A stretch of DNA of 64,000 nucleotides from Rubrolithibacter sp043763625 (GCA_043763625.1 JAYULL010000030.1:1-64000), one strand, 5' to 3'; shown: positions 1 to 9,694, numbered from the stretch's first letter. Notes: a model not told the origin generated them from the letters alone. Program-made: numbers and translations.

Positions 1-882
1 AAATGCCCGTATCACAATTGGGTTTACGAAAAAAACGGCAATCTGCGCAATGCTCGGTTAATGCCGGACGACTTCGATAAAAGCGCTTTCGGTCTGCATC
101 CCGTAAAGGTGACACTTTTAGAAGGGGTAATTTTTATTTCCTTTTCGAACACTCCGCCCGATTTCTCGAAAGAAACTTTGGGTCTTGGTCCGTATTTAGC
201 ACCTTTTGAAATAAACAATGCAAAAGTGGCTTATCGCGACCAATACGAGCTCGAAGCAAATTGGAAGCTTATTGGTGAAAACTTTAGAGAATGTTATCAC
301 TGCGGTCCGGTACATATTGAATATTGCAACGCAGTAGTCGGTGCCAATTTAGTTGAAGAGCGAGGTGATTTCTGGGAAGAACAAAACATTGCTTGGACAG
401 AGAAAGGCTTAGCTGTTGATACTATCGAAAAGGTTGCAGGAGCCTGTCATTTCGCTACACGGTATCCGCTCAGGCCCGGTTATCAAAGTTACAGCATCAA
501 CGGTAAGTCGGTTGCCCCGGTAATGGGCACTTACACAGACTACGATAACGGCGTGGTCGGCTTAATCAACTACCCCAATTTTTGGATGGACGGTGTGAGC
601 GATTACATCTGGGTAATGCGAATTACTCCAAAAGACGCCACACATTCTATAGTAGACATAACCTGGCTGGTTGACGGCAAAGCCGAGGAAGGGGTGGATT
701 ATGACGCCGAGCGATTAACCGAATTTTGGAAAATAACAGGCGAACAAGATTGGGAGCTGTGCGAAAACAATCAAAAGGGAATAAATTCTCCGAAATATAC
801 TCCCGGCCCGATGGCACCTTCAGAAAGTGACGTGGTGAACTTCCACGAGTGGTATTTGGATACCTTGAAGGCCGGTTTATGA
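1..882 (+). CDS. Rieske non-heme iron oxygenase, alpha subunit (5' partial)
   Basis: Ring-hydroxylating or N-demethylating type oxygenase subunit, probably cytosolic. The reading frame is open from base 1, so the gene begins before the window. The visible protein starts inside the Rieske domain: CPYHNW at visible residues 2-7 is the second half of the [2Fe-2S] motif. The mononuclear iron site follows: ENFRECYH then H (His100 and His105 of the visible part), and Asp250 in the QDWELCE segment fits the third ligand. The C-terminus (NNQKGINS, YTPGP, FHEWY) resembles the glycine betaine, carnitine or choline monooxygenase branch rather than classical aromatic dioxygenases. The stop overlaps the start of the reductase gene by 4 bp (ATGA), so the two are probably translationally coupled partners. 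The substrate cannot be deduced from the sequence. Confidence 0.9.
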   Translation, partial: KCPYHNWVYEKNGNLRNARLMPDDFDKSAFGLHPVKVTLLEGVIFISFSNTPPDFSKETLGLGPYLAPFEINNAKVAYRDQYELEANWKLIGENFRECYHCGPVHIEYCNAVVGANLVEERGDFWEEQNIAWTEKGLAVDTIEKVAGACHFATRYPLRPGYQSYSINGKSVAPVMGTYTDYDNGVVGLINYPNFWMDGVSDYIWVMRITPKDATHSIVDITWLVDGKAEEGVDYDAERLTEFWKITGEQDWELCENNQKGINSPKYTPGPMAPSESDVVNFHEWYLDTLKAGL

Positions 883-2321
883 AGCGAACTACCGCGGAGG
901 TAAAGAAGAATTTAAAATTGGTGCTGATCGGAAACGGGATGACCGGCTTTAAGTTTTGCGAAAAGTACATCAAATACAAACTGTTTAAAAAATACGATCT
1001 CACTGTTTTTGGCGAAGAAAATTTGCCGGCGTATGATCGTGTGAACCTTACCAAGTTTTTTGAACTCGATTCACCTCAGCAACTCTGTTTGGCTCCTGCT
1101 TCTTGGTATTCCCAAAATAAAATCAATTTGATTACCGGCGATCCGATCGTTGAAATAAACCGGGAAGAAGGCACAGTGCGATCCCTTTCGGGACGAATAG
1201 AAAAATATGATAAACTGATTTTTGCTACCGGTTCCAATGCCTTTGTTCCGCCCCTGGGCGGTTTTCATTTGAAAGGAGTGTTTGTTTATCGAACCATTGA
1301 AGACCTCCGGCAAATAAAAGCCTTGATGCCGACAATAAAAAAGGCAATTGTTATCGGCGGCGGAATTTTGGGCCTTGAGGCTGCAAGAGCATTATTAAAC
1401 GCCGGATTATCGGTAACCGTTGTCGAGGCGGCTGCTTACATTATGAGCCGGCAATTAGATCAAGAAGCGGCAAAAATTCTAAGCGACAGTCTTAAAAAAT
1501 TAGGACTGACTATTGTTACCGGAGCACAAACCCGGCAAATAATAGGCGGAGCCGGAGTTGAAGGAATTGAGTTGGATTCAGGAGAAATTATTCCCGCAAA
1601 TATGGTAGTGATCTCTGCCGGCATCAGGGCTAGAGATGAACTTGCTAAAGCTACCGGGCTTGAAGTTAACCCGCGAGGAGGAATTGTGGTTGATGAATAC
1701 ACACAAACTTCCGACAAAAATATTTACGCAATAGGCGAATGCGCTTTTTCGCTCGGGAAAATTTGGGGCTTGGCTGCGCCGTGTTTCGAAATGGCCGATA
1801 TTCTTGCATCCCGACTGGCTAATATTTTTAAAGCATTTTCCGGTAACTCAATGTTTTCTAAGCTGAAAATTCTTGAAACTAAAGTTGCTTTCTTCGGGGA
1901 CAGTTTGGGCGAAAATCAAACCTGTTTTCCTGCAATTTACAAGGATGAGCAACGCGGAATTTACCGCCGAGTTAATATTTCCCCTGACGGAAAGTATTTA
2001 TTGGGAGGAACATTGTTGGGAGATATTTCAGGCTTTTCGGCGCTATTGCAGCTGTATCGTAATAAAACAAAAATACAAGGGTCTCCCGAAAGTTTAGTAA
2101 GCGAAGCTAGTTTTACCGGGCTGACAAAGATTTCGGACTTGCCGGATACAGCCACTATCTGTATATGCGAGCAGGTTTCTAAAGGAACGATAACCGACGC
2201 GATTAGATCCGACAAATTAACTCGATTAGATCAGGTAAAGGCTTCAACAGGTGCCGGAACCGGCTGCGAAAGTTGTGCTTCGGTAATCGAAGAATTGCTC
2301 GAGGAAATGGCAAAAGTTTAA
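879..2321 (+). CDS. FAD/NAD(P)-dependent reductase with C-terminal BFD-like [2Fe-2S] domain
   Basis: Likely electron-donor partner of the Rieske oxygenase. I chose the ATG at 879 (480 aa) because it overlaps the oxygenase stop as ATGA; an upstream start at 849 would add ten unconvincing residues. Domains: N-terminal FAD fold (LIGNGMTG, about residues 16-23) resembling the N-terminus of assimilatory nitrite reductase NirB, NAD-binding GGGILG near 160-165, FAD-contact segment YAIGECA near 283-289, and a C-terminal BFD-like domain with cysteines C428, C430, C463 and C466 (CIC and CESC). NirB also joins these modules, but here the siroheme and nitrite reductase parts are absent, so the protein is a free-standing reductase. 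Rieske systems more commonly use FNR-type or plant-ferredoxin reductases, which makes this pairing notable. The role is inferred from the overlap. Confidence 0.82.
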   Translation: MKRTTAEVKKNLKLVLIGNGMTGFKFCEKYIKYKLFKKYDLTVFGEENLPAYDRVNLTKFFELDSPQQLCLAPASWYSQNKINLITGDPIVEINREEGTVRSLSGRIEKYDKLIFATGSNAFVPPLGGFHLKGVFVYRTIEDLRQIKALMPTIKKAIVIGGGILGLEAARALLNAGLSVTVVEAAAYIMSRQLDQEAAKILSDSLKKLGLTIVTGAQTRQIIGGAGVEGIELDSGEIIPANMVVISAGIRARDELAKATGLEVNPRGGIVVDEYTQTSDKNIYAIGECAFSLGKIWGLAAPCFEMADILASRLANIFKAFSGNSMFSKLKILETKVAFFGDSLGENQTCFPAIYKDEQRGIYRRVNISPDGKYLLGGTLLGDISGFSALLQLYRNKTKIQGSPESLVSEASFTGLTKISDLPDTATICICEQVSKGTITDAIRSDKLTRLDQVKASTGAGTGCESCASVIEELLEEMAKV

Positions 2322-2370
2322 TATTTGAAATAAGGATTATGATATCTTCAATATTTTCTATAAACCTGTA

Positions 2371-3294
2371 ATGAGTTTTCATATAGTTTCAATAGCCGAT
2401 TTGTGTATTGACGTTTTAGTTAATGCACAAGTAAAGCCCGAGTACGGCCAAGTGGAAAAATTGGTAGATGATTACTCGATGGATTTAGGCGGTTCAATCG
2501 GGATTTTCGCGTCACAAATAGCTAAACTGGGCGGGAAAATTTCTCTTGTCGGAAGCCTCGGTGACGATCTTCAGGGTAAAATAGTTTTACAAACCCTAAA
2601 GGACTCAGGTGTAAATACCGACAAGATTCAAATCTCCGCTAACGAAAAAACACCATTAGGGTTAAATCTCTCTTGCCTTGGCGACCGAGCGATGCTTACT
2701 TATTTAGGTACGTTGAATTTGATAGACGCATCTGTTTTTGAAGAGAATATTTTTGAAGAAGCTACGCATGTGCACATCGGCGGGTATTTTTTGCTGAACA
2801 AATTGATTTCGGCCTGGCCGGAACAGATAAAAAAGTTAAAGCAAAGCGGAAAGACAATCTCATTAGACACGAATTGGGATCCTGACCAAGAGTGGAAAAC
2901 CATTACCGATATTTTGCCGCACGTGGACGTGTTTCTTCCCAACGAATCGGAGGCCTTATCAATTACCGGACAGGATGACATTTCAAAAGCAGGAAGCATA
3001 TTGGCAACATACTGCCCGTTAGTTGTAATTAAATGTGGTGAAAAAGGTGCTATAGTTTTTACCGATATCGAGGTGGTTGAGTATCCAATCCCTGTGAGGT
3101 TTTTAGAAAACTTGCAGATACTTGACACTACCGGGGCAGGGGATAATTTTGATGCCGGGTTTTTATTTAACCGGTTGCAAAATGAAAAATTAAGCACCTG
3201 TATTGAGCTGGCTTTTGAATGTGCTATATCCAGCCTTAAAGCATTAGGTGGTGTAAAAATGCAGGTCTTACAAAAACAAACAGCAAATGACTAA
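2371..3294 (+). CDS. PfkB-family carbohydrate kinase
   Basis: ATP-dependent sugar kinase of the ribokinase/PfkB family, 307 aa, cytosolic, normal family length. Seen: a glycine-rich substrate-binding segment (LGGSIGIFA, about residues 39-47, with LVGSLGDD at 59-66), the N-E pair of FLPNESEA (188-195) that usually contacts Mg/ATP phosphates, and the C-terminal signature DTTGAGD (252-258), whose last Asp is the catalytic base. It starts 49 bp after the reductase stop and could be co-transcribed. The substrate is unknown; 2-keto-3-deoxygluconate, fructose or a nucleoside are all possible in this family. A decayed relative of the same gene lies at 8385-8765, about 5 kb downstream. Confidence 0.88.
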   Translation: MSFHIVSIADLCIDVLVNAQVKPEYGQVEKLVDDYSMDLGGSIGIFASQIAKLGGKISLVGSLGDDLQGKIVLQTLKDSGVNTDKIQISANEKTPLGLNLSCLGDRAMLTYLGTLNLIDASVFEENIFEEATHVHIGGYFLLNKLISAWPEQIKKLKQSGKTISLDTNWDPDQEWKTITDILPHVDVFLPNESEALSITGQDDISKAGSILATYCPLVVIKCGEKGAIVFTDIEVVEYPIPVRFLENLQILDTTGAGDNFDAGFLFNRLQNEKLSTCIELAFECAISSLKALGGVKMQVLQKQTAND

Positions 3295-3615
3295 GTATTA
3301 TCAGGATATTATAAAACAACCTACATAGCTCCGGCAATCACTAGCTGCAAGCATTTTATCCTATAAAGAGGGTGCAGACCTTGATAGTTTCTTGTTTTCA
3401 ATTTTATTGTAGAAAAAGAAGGTGCGCTATAAAGTAATACAGCATTTAGCGAAATTTTATTCATACATTTTTTATCACACAACCTAAGTTTTAAATATTA
3501 ATTTGGATAATGGCTTCGACGGTAAAAAAAATAATTATTCTTTAAAAATTGATGAAGAAAAAACCTAGTTCACAGCCTGAAAATAGCTATACGCGGTACT
3601 TTTAAATTAAAAATC
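3295..3615. other. intergenic, no gene seen
   Basis: AT-rich stretch of 321 bases between the kinase and the GH31 gene. I found no convincing reading frame, hairpin terminator or TAnnTTTG box. The leader of the GH31 gene must begin somewhere here. Confidence 0.5.
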
Positions 3616-6033
3616 GTGAAGACTTTTAAATTTTATAAATCAGGTTTTGTCAATACTGTTATCAGAATATTTATTGCATGGGTATTAATCTATAATACCT
3701 GTTTGGCCCTAGATCAAAAAGACTTAAATGTTATTTCGTTAAAAAACAACAAGTATCTGAAGATTGAAGCCTGTGCGGATAAAATTTTTCGAATAAGGGT
3801 TTCTTCCAAACCTGATTTCCCTCAAACATTGATGGAGCGTTACGGAATATTAAAAACCGATTGGGAGCGTGTGAAAATGTCTTCCAAAAATGAAAAAGGT
3901 GTTCAAATTTTTCAAACTAACGGATTTCAAATTGTCTTTAACGAAAAGAAAAATGATATTTCGATAGCTGACTCAAAGGGAAAAACAATTATAAACAGTG
4001 TGTTAATTCATCCTGAGGGAAACCAAATTGTTGCTGAAAATCTGGAAGACTCATTTGATGGATATTTTGGAAATGAGGAAAAGGAAACCGGAATTATAGG
4101 GGACCCGAATTATTCACATAAAATTTCCGGTAACCCTAAAGGCAGTCCTTCATCCTCACTATTAGAAATATCGCTTTCAGCAAATGAACGATTTTACGGA
4201 GGCGGAAATACCAGCCGTAAAAATATTCAGCATCGTGGCACAGCCTTGCGTATGTTGGCCACCTATCAAAAAACTGAATTTCCAATGCCGTTTATTATGA
4301 GTTCAAACGGCTGGGGAATTTTTAATAATACTACTTCACTCAACTATTTTGATATAGGCCGTTTTCAGAATGATAAGTTGTTTGTGTACAATCAAGGTGG
4401 TGGCGGGGATATGGATTTTTACCTTATGATGGGTAATTCTATGGAGGAGGTTATTAACCAATACACCACCATTACCGGCAAACCATACCTTTTGCCTAAA
4501 TGGGCCTATGGCCTGGCTTTTGGCGGTAATACAATGGAAAATCAGTTTGATGTAATGAACGATGCTGTACGTTTCAGGGACGAAAAAATCCCTTGTGAAA
4601 TTTTCTGGTTGGAGCCCCAGTGGATGGCTAAAAACTATGATTTTTCAACCACTAAAAATTGGAACCTAGACAAATTTCCGGCAGAGCCTTTTTGGGAGGT
4701 TAGTAATTTTAAAAAATACGAATCAAGGACATTGTTTATATCTAAACTGCACAACCTTGGATTTAAACTGGCTTTATGGCTATGTATTGATCACGACTTG
4801 AGTATTGAAGAAGAAGATCACCTTGCTCAAAAAGCAGGAAAGCCGTTATCGGGAAAAGAACATTGGTTTCCGCATCTCACCCGTTTTATAGATCAGGGCA
4901 TTGATGGGTTTAAATTAGATCCGGGCCGTACACTTGATCAACATCCTGACAGAGAATATTTCAACGAAAAGACAGATGCAGAGATGCATAACCTGAACCA
5001 GGTTCTTCTTCCCAAGCAAATGTACAATACCTTCAAAGACCACAAAGGCATCCGGTCGTTTCATCACTACTGTGGCGGTTATGCCGGTACGCAGCACTGG
5101 GGGGCATCTACCGGTGGCGATAATGGCGGTGGAAAGGATGCCTTATTTGATCAACTAAATCTTGGGTTAAGTGGTGCTTTAAATACCTCGGCCGATGTTT
5201 TAGAAGGAATTGACGATAATAAAGCGGGCATTCATCTTGGTTTTTTTCTTCCTTGGGTTCAGGTAAACAGTTGGTACAGCCTACATCATCCGTGGTATAT
5301 GAAGCCTGAGGAAAAAGAAACTTTTCGTTATTATGCACAACTTAGAAATAGTCTGGCACCATATATTTACTCCGCAGCCATACAAGGAAGCCAAACCGGT
5401 ATGCCAATTTTGAGAGCTTTGCCGCTTGTTTTTCCGGACGACCGAAAAGTGGATAACATGATTTATCAATACATGTTCGGTGAAAATCTATTGGTGGGAG
5501 TGTTTAGTGATTCCATTTACCTTCCAAAGGGATCGTGGATAAATTATTGGACAGGAGAAAAATATACCGGAGAAAAAACCATTCGTTGCAAAGTGCCGGA
5601 AACCAGAGGGGGGCTTTTATTTATTAAGAGCGGAGCTATTATTCCATACCAAAAGCCGTCGCAATACATCACTGAAAATCCTGTGGATACCATAATTCTA
5701 AAGGTTTATCCAAATAAGTCAGGTTCGTACACTTTATATGAGGATGATGGGCGTTCGTTTGATTTTGAGAAAGGCAATATTGCCCAAACACTGTTCAATT
5801 GTATTGAAGGAAATAACAAGATTGAATTTATAATAAACCCAACACTAGGTAAGTACAAGGGTATACTTAGTTCAAGAACTTATATCATTGAAATATACAC
5901 GGAAAAAGTGCCTTCGTCGGTTTTTTTGGATGGTAATAAAATTAAAAATTGGAGCTATGATTCAGCAGGAAAATTAACCATAGCCTTAGCGAAGAGGGAT
6001 ATTAACGAAAAACAAATTTTAACCATCCTTTAA
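3616..6033 (+). CDS. glycoside hydrolase family 31 protein (alpha-glucosidase/alpha-xylosidase type)
   Basis: Secreted or periplasmic exo-acting alpha-glycosidase, 805 aa. The start is GTG; no in-frame ATG lies close upstream. An N-terminal hydrophobic segment (about residues 12-32) is a signal peptide or anchor. The GH31 N-domain runs to about 290 and the barrel begins around KWAYGLAFGG. The nucleophile Asp sits in DGFKLD (Asp435) and the acid/base in TGGDNGG (Asp502); both match GH31 positions. The C-terminus has beta-sandwich segments such as LYEDDGRSFDF, typical of the family. The next gene, a beta-helix lipoprotein, runs in the same direction 237 bases later, so the two may form a small glycan-degradation unit. 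Substrate preference (glucose, xylose or galactose) cannot be read from the sequence. Confidence 0.9.
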   Translation: MKTFKFYKSGFVNTVIRIFIAWVLIYNTCLALDQKDLNVISLKNNKYLKIEACADKIFRIRVSSKPDFPQTLMERYGILKTDWERVKMSSKNEKGVQIFQTNGFQIVFNEKKNDISIADSKGKTIINSVLIHPEGNQIVAENLEDSFDGYFGNEEKETGIIGDPNYSHKISGNPKGSPSSSLLEISLSANERFYGGGNTSRKNIQHRGTALRMLATYQKTEFPMPFIMSSNGWGIFNNTTSLNYFDIGRFQNDKLFVYNQGGGGDMDFYLMMGNSMEEVINQYTTITGKPYLLPKWAYGLAFGGNTMENQFDVMNDAVRFRDEKIPCEIFWLEPQWMAKNYDFSTTKNWNLDKFPAEPFWEVSNFKKYESRTLFISKLHNLGFKLALWLCIDHDLSIEEEDHLAQKAGKPLSGKEHWFPHLTRFIDQGIDGFKLDPGRTLDQHPDREYFNEKTDAEMHNLNQVLLPKQMYNTFKDHKGIRSFHHYCGGYAGTQHWGASTGGDNGGGKDALFDQLNLGLSGALNTSADVLEGIDDNKAGIHLGFFLPWVQVNSWYSLHHPWYMKPEEKETFRYYAQLRNSLAPYIYSAAIQGSQTGMPILRALPLVFPDDRKVDNMIYQYMFGENLLVGVFSDSIYLPKGSWINYWTGEKYTGEKTIRCKVPETRGGLLFIKSGAIIPYQKPSQYITENPVDTIILKVYPNKSGSYTLYEDDGRSFDFEKGNIAQTLFNCIEGNNKIEFIINPTLGKYKGILSSRTYIIEIYTEKVPSSVFLDGNKIKNWSYDSAGKLTIALAKRDINEKQILTIL

Positions 6034-6270
6034 GAAAGTTTAACGTTGGATTCTTCCTGCGAAAAAGCAATGAAAAGGCCGGGTATTCCTTAGTGTTCTT
6101 TAAACAGTCAATTTAAATCTTGGGGAGAGCATGTTTGTTAAACTGCCGCGCAATAACCATATAGTTAATTAATATAAATGCCTAAATGAGTATGAGAAAA
6201 GAAAATGAGTTAAAAAGATATTTTAAGATATTGAATTGCCCTTTATTTAAAATTTAAAAAAAAATAAACC

Positions 6271-8208
6271 ATGAGCGTTGTAGTAAAAAGATGCCTATAT
6301 CTATATTTTATATCCCTTTTCTTTTGTTGCTTCTCTTGCAAAACACCTGCTATTTATGTTGCTAATACGGGTAATGACCATAACCCGGGTTCAAGTTCGA
6401 AGCCCGTGGCGTCTATTCAAAAGGCCTTGGAATTGTCTCGTGATCAACTCAAAGAGAAGATTATTATTCGAGAAGGTAAATATTATGATGTGTCTGTTAA
6501 TCTGCTTGCTAAGGATTCCGGTTTAACCATTTCAGGCGAGGCAAAAAAGAATGTGAATTTGTATGGTGGGATTTTATTAAAGAATTGGCGCAAAGAGGGT
6601 AATTGGTTTGTAACAGATGTGGCCGGGGTAAAAAATAAGAGTTGGGACTTTCGACTTTTAATGGTGAATGATACTTTACGCAACCGTGCCCGGCTGCGGG
6701 AAGCGGGAGCATTAACACATTTAAGTAATTGGGATTACGAGTGGATGAGTGCCCAAGGAGGCTGGTCTAAAAAACCGTCAACTGAAGACTTGAGTACCCT
6801 GATTTATAATCCCAAAGACTTAGGAAGCCGGCTTGATATTAATAATGCTGAGTTAACAGTGTTTCACATGTGGGATGATTCTTATGTAAATTTAAAATCA
6901 ATTGATACCGTTAAACACCAGTTGAAATTTGGTTTCCCGGCAACGCATCCTCCGGGATCATTTAAGAATTTTGGAGTAGAAAAGGCGCAACAATATATTG
7001 TTTGGAATACAAAAGAAGGGATGAAGCAACCCGGACAATGGTATTTAGATCGGACCTCCGAAAAATTGTATTACTGGCCATTTTTGCATGAGAAATTAGA
7101 AAATATGGAAGCTTTGGTTCCAACTAAAAATCAAATAATCAATTTGGAAAAAGGAGCCAATCATATAAATATTCAAAACATTCAGCTATCGTGTGCAGGC
7201 GCACCAATTTCAAATGCAGGCTATGGAGCAAATGAAATTCAGGGCGCAATACAAGCAAATGGTGTCAATGATATCAATTTCAGGAATGTGTCAGTGAAAA
7301 ATACTAGTGGTTGGGCTATCAAGGTTAAAGGTGCTGATATTTCAATTACGGCTTCAGAATTTTCAAGTACCTATGCCGGTGGAATATCCTTTGAAGGCAA
7401 AAATATCCGGGTAGAAAGATGCGGGATTCATGATATAGGTAAATTATATAATGGATCAGTAGGGATTAACGGGGATGGTGAAAATAATATAGTTTCGCAT
7501 TGCGAATTGTTCAACTTACCCTATGCCGGCATCAATGGGTTGGGAAAACGCTCAATTGCAGAATATAACCTGATCTACAATTTTAAAACAATGCTTGAAG
7601 ATGGTGGTGCTTTTTATTGTTATGGGGGCGATTCAACTGTTTACCGTAACAATGCTGCACTTTCTGCAACAAGTAATACAAGGGAAGGGTGGACTTATTA
7701 TTTCGATGAACAATCGAAAAACTGCATTATGGAAAACAACCTCGCATTCAACACCATTAATCCGGTACACAATCATATGGCTGATGGCATTATTATCCGG
7801 AATAATTTTTTTATAGATCAAACAAAGCAAAGGCTTACAAACCAGTTGTGTTCTAATATTCATTTTAGTGAAAATACCTTTGTTGCCGATAATATTAGTT
7901 TTATTAATCCTATCGGGGAAATACCGCTACAAAAAAAAGAAACCTATAATTCCGTATTTCAAAAGTATTATACTGCAAACGGTATAGTAGAATTTCGTGG
8001 AAATATGGTTTACAGCAATTCAGTGTCTCAGGAAATACTTCATATGTATGCAACCAACAGATCTGAAAGAATGAAGATGGATCAAAATTCCTTGGTAACT
8101 GATCCTGCAAATAGACTGCTGCTTCGCACAAAAATCCCTGAAATTTTTAATAAGGTTGGGTATCGGGGTAATTTTAAGGAAGTTTTCCAAACATTAAATG
8201 AAGAGTAG
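6271..8208 (+). CDS. right-handed parallel beta-helix lipoprotein, probable polysaccharide-active enzyme
   Basis: Protein of 645 aa with a lipoprotein-like signal (hydrophobic stretch followed by CCFSCKTP near residues 19-26), so probably membrane anchored and exposed to the periplasm or surface. The mature start YVANTGNDHNPGSSSKP and IQKALE is the typical entry of secreted beta-helix proteins related to pectate lyase, alginate lyase or GH families. The middle (about residues 290-520) is rich in the short N-x-I/V strand pattern of parallel beta-helix coils. I cannot assign a CAZy family or catalytic residues. It lies 237 bases after the GH31 gene in the same direction, which suggests shared glycan breakdown. 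Confidence 0.75.
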   Translation: MSVVVKRCLYLYFISLFFCCFSCKTPAIYVANTGNDHNPGSSSKPVASIQKALELSRDQLKEKIIIREGKYYDVSVNLLAKDSGLTISGEAKKNVNLYGGILLKNWRKEGNWFVTDVAGVKNKSWDFRLLMVNDTLRNRARLREAGALTHLSNWDYEWMSAQGGWSKKPSTEDLSTLIYNPKDLGSRLDINNAELTVFHMWDDSYVNLKSIDTVKHQLKFGFPATHPPGSFKNFGVEKAQQYIVWNTKEGMKQPGQWYLDRTSEKLYYWPFLHEKLENMEALVPTKNQIINLEKGANHINIQNIQLSCAGAPISNAGYGANEIQGAIQANGVNDINFRNVSVKNTSGWAIKVKGADISITASEFSSTYAGGISFEGKNIRVERCGIHDIGKLYNGSVGINGDGENNIVSHCELFNLPYAGINGLGKRSIAEYNLIYNFKTMLEDGGAFYCYGGDSTVYRNNAALSATSNTREGWTYYFDEQSKNCIMENNLAFNTINPVHNHMADGIIIRNNFFIDQTKQRLTNQLCSNIHFSENTFVADNISFINPIGEIPLQKKETYNSVFQKYYTANGIVEFRGNMVYSNSVSQEILHMYATNRSERMKMDQNSLVTDPANRLLLRTKIPEIFNKVGYRGNFKEVFQTLNEE

Positions 8209-8384
8209 GGTGCATATTTCGGAATAATTGAAACTTCCGGCAAATCACCGTATGATATTTCTTGTGAAAGAATCCTGTTGATCATAAAGTGACTTACAAG
8301 AGCACCGAGAAAACTTCATATAGAATCGGTTTTTACAACGCATTTAAGCGTACTTAAAGAGGTTAAAGCGTTATGTAACCCTAG

Positions 8385-8765
8385 CCGGAAGCCGAAATAA
8401 ATACCGACAACATTGAAATTTCTTCCCAATGAATCCGAAGCTTTAGCAATTAGCGGCAAAGAAGCGGTTTTAGCGGCAGGAACATTTTTAGGGTTACTTT
8501 GCCCCTTAGTAGTGATAAAATGCGGAGCCGATGGAGCGTTAGTTTTTACGAGAGGAAAAGTAAAGGAATATAAAATTCTACCAAATTTACTTGCGGGATG
8601 AAATTAGTGGACACAACCGGAGCAGTGCATAATTTCGATGCCGGATTTATTTACGAATGGCTTTCCGGCAGCGATTTAAATGAGTGCTTGTATGGAGCTG
8701 TATTGTGCGGAACGCGAAATTTAAAGGCTTTGGGCGGGATTAAATCCCAAGTAGTGTCAAAGTGA
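8385..8765 (+). pseudogene. decayed PfkB-family kinase copy
   Basis: Remnant of a kinase related to the intact one at 2371-3294. A reading frame from 8413 to 8601 encodes FLPNESEALAISG and PLVVIKCGADGA, matching residues 188-230 of the intact protein. A frame change then leads to a second segment (from 8598 to the stop at 8763-8765) with DTTGAVHNFDAGF and LKALGGIK, matching 252-295. The catalytic motif GAGD reads GAVH, so the base Asp is lost. Just before 8413 the bases ATACCGACAACATTGAAATT resemble the intact gene's codons for NTDKIQI, implying an internal deletion of roughly 95 codons. Deletion, frameshift and active-site loss together make this non-functional. Confidence 0.85.
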
Positions 8766-8824
8766 GTTTGGAAGTTGGAGAAGTTAGGGAGTCGGTGAAG
8801 CCGGAAAGTCCGGAAGCCGGGCCC

Positions 8825-8920
8825 TTTGTCATCCCGAGGCACGAGGGATCTTGAAGGGCGAGTGAATAAGTCGGGAATGTCTATACGTGTTTGGATTCCT
8901 CCTATCGTCGGAATGACAAA
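8825..8920. repeat. imperfect palindromic dispersed-type repeat
   Basis: About 96 bp. The left arm begins TTTGTCATCCCGAGG and the right arm ends CGTCGGAATGACAAA; the arms pair at 12 of 15 terminal positions, and GAGGGATC/GATTCCTC pair further in. Elements with GTCATCCCGAG...CGGAATGAC ends are a common class of small non-coding dispersed repeats in many bacterial genomes. Only one copy is present in this window. It lies between the kinase remnant and the NagB-like gene. Confidence 0.6.
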
Positions 8921-8981
8921 AGCCATGTTAATGGTTCAATTATTTCTCATCAAGGCAATTCTTTAATAGAACTTAAACATC

Positions 8982-9689
8982 ATGCAGATAAAATATTTTG
9001 TTAATTACGAGGCAATGAGCGAGGGAGCTTCGCAACAGATTGCAGCAAAAATTATAGCCAAGCCCGATTTATTATTGTGTGCTGCGAGCGGTTCATCGCC
9101 TTTAGGTGCCTACAGAAAACTGGCTGAAAATAATTCGATTGGTTTTGAGCAACTACGAATAATCAAGCTTGATGAATGGGGAGGAATCGAGATGAATAAC
9201 CCGCAATCCTGCGAAAGTTTCCTACAAGAACATGTGCTCAAGCCTATGGAGATACATCCCGACCGATATATAACTTTTCAAACAAATCCGAAAGATAAAG
9301 AAGCCGAATGCAGAATGGTGAGCACTTATCTTGAGAATAACGGGCCGATAGATTTATGCGTTTTAGGTTTGGGGCTCAACGGGCATATCGCATTCAACGA
9401 GCCTGCAAATTTTCTTCAGCCTTTTGCACATGTCGCCGAACTTTCAGGCACTTCGATGCAGCATCCAATGGCCTCGCAGATGAATGAAAAACCTTCATTC
9501 GGGTTAACTTTAGGTATGGCCGAAATTCTGCAATCTCGTAAAATAATTATAGCGGTAACCGGAAGCAAAAAAAAGGAAATCGTCCGTGATTTTCTTTCCG
9601 GAAAGATTACAACCCGATTGCCGGCTTCGTTCTTATGGCTTCATCCGAATGTGGAATGCCTTGTCGATCAAACCGTTTTTGACGATTAA
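8982..9689 (+). CDS. glucosamine-6-phosphate deaminase family protein (NagB-like)
   Basis: Sugar-phosphate isomerase/deaminase fold, 235 aa, cytosolic. NagB converts glucosamine-6-phosphate to fructose-6-phosphate and ammonia. Seen: phosphate-binding AASGSSPLGAYR (about residues 34-45), LDEWGG (63-68) and GLGLNGHIAFNEP (about 126-138), where the Asn-Gly-His and Asn-Glu-Pro positions match the NagB active site. At 235 residues it is shorter than typical NagB (about 260-270), and 6-phosphogluconolactonases share the fold, so the exact substrate is not certain. It lies downstream of the decayed sugar kinase and upstream of a secreted glycosidase, consistent with amino-sugar catabolism. Confidence 0.8.
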   Translation: MQIKYFVNYEAMSEGASQQIAAKIIAKPDLLLCAASGSSPLGAYRKLAENNSIGFEQLRIIKLDEWGGIEMNNPQSCESFLQEHVLKPMEIHPDRYITFQTNPKDKEAECRMVSTYLENNGPIDLCVLGLGLNGHIAFNEPANFLQPFAHVAELSGTSMQHPMASQMNEKPSFGLTLGMAEILQSRKIIIAVTGSKKKEIVRDFLSGKITTRLPASFLWLHPNVECLVDQTVFDD

Positions 9690-9694
9690 AAAAT

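Noticed and set aside
647..1054. 135-codon antisense frame across the oxygenase/reductase junction
   Set aside because: Shadow of two well-supported genes on the other strand.
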